Assembly: GCA_013298545.1 (NCBI GenBank)
Contig: JAAFIA010000052.1
Span: forward strand, 1-34,526
Direction of reading: 5' to 3'
DNA: 34,526 nucleotides
Source of the DNA: Bacteroidota bacterium
GTDB taxonomy: Bacteria > Bacteroidota > Bacteroidia > Palsa-965
Part shown: positions 33,117 to 34,526 of the stretch, piece by piece
Position numbering within the stretch: position 1 is the stretch's first letter
Layout of the letters: each line of letters opens with the position of its first letter
Translations under genes and position numbers: made by a program
Notes under the pieces: generated by a model
Told to the model about the DNA's origin: nothing
The model's database searches: none
Seen by the model: only the letters and a program-made list of their open reading frames with translations

Positions 33117-34285
33117 TTTCCGTACATCGCAAGTGCAGCGTCTAAATAATAGTGCGCATCTTCTGGCAAATCGTCGCTGTCGTTTGGAAGGCGTTTGCTT
33201 CCGAGGCGAACTACAAGCATGTTTAAATCAGGAATAGCAAAAATGTATTGTCCTAAAATGCCACGCGCATAAAAAATGCGGTGTGTTTTATATTCCGGAA
33301 TCAACCACCAACTGAATCCATAATCAAGGCACGGTTTTCCAGCCGCATTGACAAGACCCGTTGGCTGAACCGATTGCAGCGCGTATGCTTCGGGAACTAA
33401 TTGCGTACCATTCCAACGCCCACTATCTAAAAACAGTTTTCCAATCCGTGCAAAATCACGCGCATTTGAATTGAAACAACAAAACGATTTTTCGTCGCCG
33501 CCTTCGTGGTCGAGGCTCCAGAATGCGGGTTGTTCTGCGCCCATTGGTTTCCAAAGTTTTTCGGTCGCGTAATCAGCAATTTTTTTTCCAGTCGCTTTTT
33601 CTAAAACAAGCCCAAGAATTTGTGTATTGCCACTCAGGTAGCGAAATGTTTTTCCTGGAGCTTCGGTTACTTCATCGTATTTTAAAGTGAGTTTGCGCAA
33701 ATTACTGCCATAATACGCTTCGGCAGGGTAGGCGAGTGGGTTGACGTAATCTTCGTCGAAAGCAATACCCGAACTCATTGTCAACAAATGACGGATGGTG
33801 ATTGCTCCAAGTTTTTCTGTTTTATATTCCGGTAAAAAATCACCCACAGGTTGATCGATGGATTGAATTTTTCCTTCTTGTAAAGCACAGCCAACAAGAA
33901 TACTCACAACGGTTTTAGCCATCGAAAACGAATTGGTAGCCGAACGATCCGAAAACTCGCCCCAATACTGTTCAAACCGAATCGAGTCGTTTTTGATGAT
34001 GAGTAAGGCCCCCGTTTGAATGTCGATGATTTTGGCGAAGTATGCGTCTGGAATTTGTTTTTTGTTGTAATCAATTCCTTTGGCCCAAGGTTGCGGCACA
34101 CCCGTTTTGACTTCACGATTTTCGAAGATGGTATATTCCGAAACAGAAGGTCCAGAGCGACCTTTCAGGTATGTGTTCCAAACACCTTTGTACAAATAGC
34201 TGCGCCCCGATGCTAAAACCCAAATATTGGCAACAGCCAAAACAATGAGCAGAAACCAAAAAAAGCGTTTGAAAAATGTACGCAT
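33113..34285 (-). CDS. Serine hydrolase of the beta-lactamase / class C family
   Basis: 390 aa. An N-terminal membrane anchor or uncleaved signal (about 7-26, RFFWFLLIVLAVANIWVL) precedes a serine beta-lactamase-like fold. The SxxK nucleophile motif is Ser121-Met-Ala-Lys124 in NSFSMAKTVVS. The second motif is FRYLSGNT with Tyr216, a variant of Y-x-N typical of esterase/6-aminohexanoate-hydrolase-type members. The third region is FYARGILGQYIFAIPD, in place of K-T-G. HLLTMSSGIAFDEDY (166-180) is also characteristic. Such proteins hydrolyse esters or amides; true beta-lactamase activity is not implied. The gene converges tail to tail with the glycosidase-like gene, sharing TTAA. Confidence 0.88.
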   Translation of the reverse strand: MRTFFKRFFWFLLIVLAVANIWVLASGRSYLYKGVWNTYLKGRSGPSVSEYTIFENREVKTGVPQPWAKGIDYNKKQIPDAYFAKIIDIQTGALLIIKNDSIRFEQYWGEFSDRSATNSFSMAKTVVSILVGCALQEGKIQSIDQPVGDFLPEYKTEKLGAITIRHLLTMSSGIAFDEDYVNPLAYPAEAYYGSNLRKLTLKYDEVTEAPGKTFRYLSGNTQILGLVLEKATGKKIADYATEKLWKPMGAEQPAFWSLDHEGGDEKSFCCFNSNARDFARIGKLFLDSGRWNGTQLVPEAYALQSVQPTGLVNAAGKPCLDYGFSWWLIPEYKTHRIFYARGILGQYIFAIPDLNMLVVRLGSKRLPNDSDDLPEDAHYYLDAALAMYGN

Positions 34286-34526
34286 ACGATTGTTATGTAT
34301 TTCTTAAACGAAAGAAAAAATAAAAAGTTATTGTGTTAGCATATTTATATGTTGGGCTTTAAAACTTGGTGTCGAAGTGTCGTTATTGTTTTCCTTCATG
34401 GCAAGGTGGTGAAATGGTTACACAAAGAGTGCAACATCTTTTGGTTATTTTATGTTAGATGCAGAAGTACCGGCATTGTGCTTTGGAATTTGGAGTTTAT
34501 GCTTTGGAATTTATTCGATAACCTTC
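34286..34526. other. Terminal intergenic stretch
   Basis: No gene is seen. The 12-mer GCTTTGGAATTT occurs twice (34480 and 34501). A tRNA-like 5' half at about 34400-34440 is discussed and rejected separately. Confidence 0.3.

Noticed and set aside
34400-34440. tRNA-Leu/Ser-like 5' half (GCAAGG, TG, D-arm GTG/CAC, AAAGA/TCTTT arm)
   Set aside because: The anticodon loop has eight bases, there is no T-arm (GGTTCGAATCC type) and no matching acceptor strand, so it is at most a remnant or chance.

Overview
The window comes from a member of the Bacteroidota, probably environmental and close to the Chitinophagales, Sphingobacteriales or Saprospirales, although the exact order cannot be fixed from sequence alone. 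At least eight proteins end in a type IX secretion (T9SS) type A sorting domain with the usual 'YPNP' start and 'GxYxxxV' motif. Two proteins carry SprB-type repeats, and one promoter matches the Bacteroidota -33 TTG / -7 TAnnTTTG pattern.

Region by region. (1) 1-8.7 kb holds secreted surface proteins: two paralogous glycine-rich/SprB-repeat adhesins, a secreted cyclophilin between them on the other strand, a 189-bp palindromic MITE-like element, and a kelch-like protein. (2) 8.7-13.5 kb is a leftward block: histidine kinase, NarL-type response regulator, RimB-like peptidase, RimK S6-glutamate ligase and a D12-class adenine methyltransferase. Several of these genes overlap by 1-4 nt. (3) 13.7-19.0 kb is a divergent three-gene operon. 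The first protein looks like a P47/OrfX (TULIP) family member, the second is a 944-aa beta-rich plus amphipathic-helical protein, and the third is a small membrane protein. None has a signal peptide. (4) 19.2-21.9 kb holds a SIMPL-domain protein, a lipoprotein MsrA and a T9SS beta-propeller. (5) 22.0-28.9 kb is a leftward pair made of a 1283-aa SBBP-repeat protein followed by a 439-aa beta-propeller protein. A tandem duplication gave a second, nearly identical 439-aa gene and a decayed 3' stump of the large gene. (6) 28.9-31.25 kb is a gene-poor stretch of about 2.3 kb that is full of structure. It has many perfect hairpins, two tandem ~178-nt structured RNA candidates on the minus strand (GAAA tetraloop, compensatory base changes, a terminator each), and two separate arrays with an 11-bp period. 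(7) 31.3-34.3 kb holds a conserved hypothetical gene, a clan GH-A-like secreted glycosidase candidate and a serine hydrolase.

The two strongest candidates for something undescribed are the paired ncRNA elements with the nearby 11-bp arrays, and the TULIP-like operon that lies divergent to a two-component system. Stretches where I see no gene: 1-292 (only a weak -7-like TATACTTG at 216-223), 3917-4359 (the MITE and a promoter), 28936-31248 (described in detail below) and 34286-34526.
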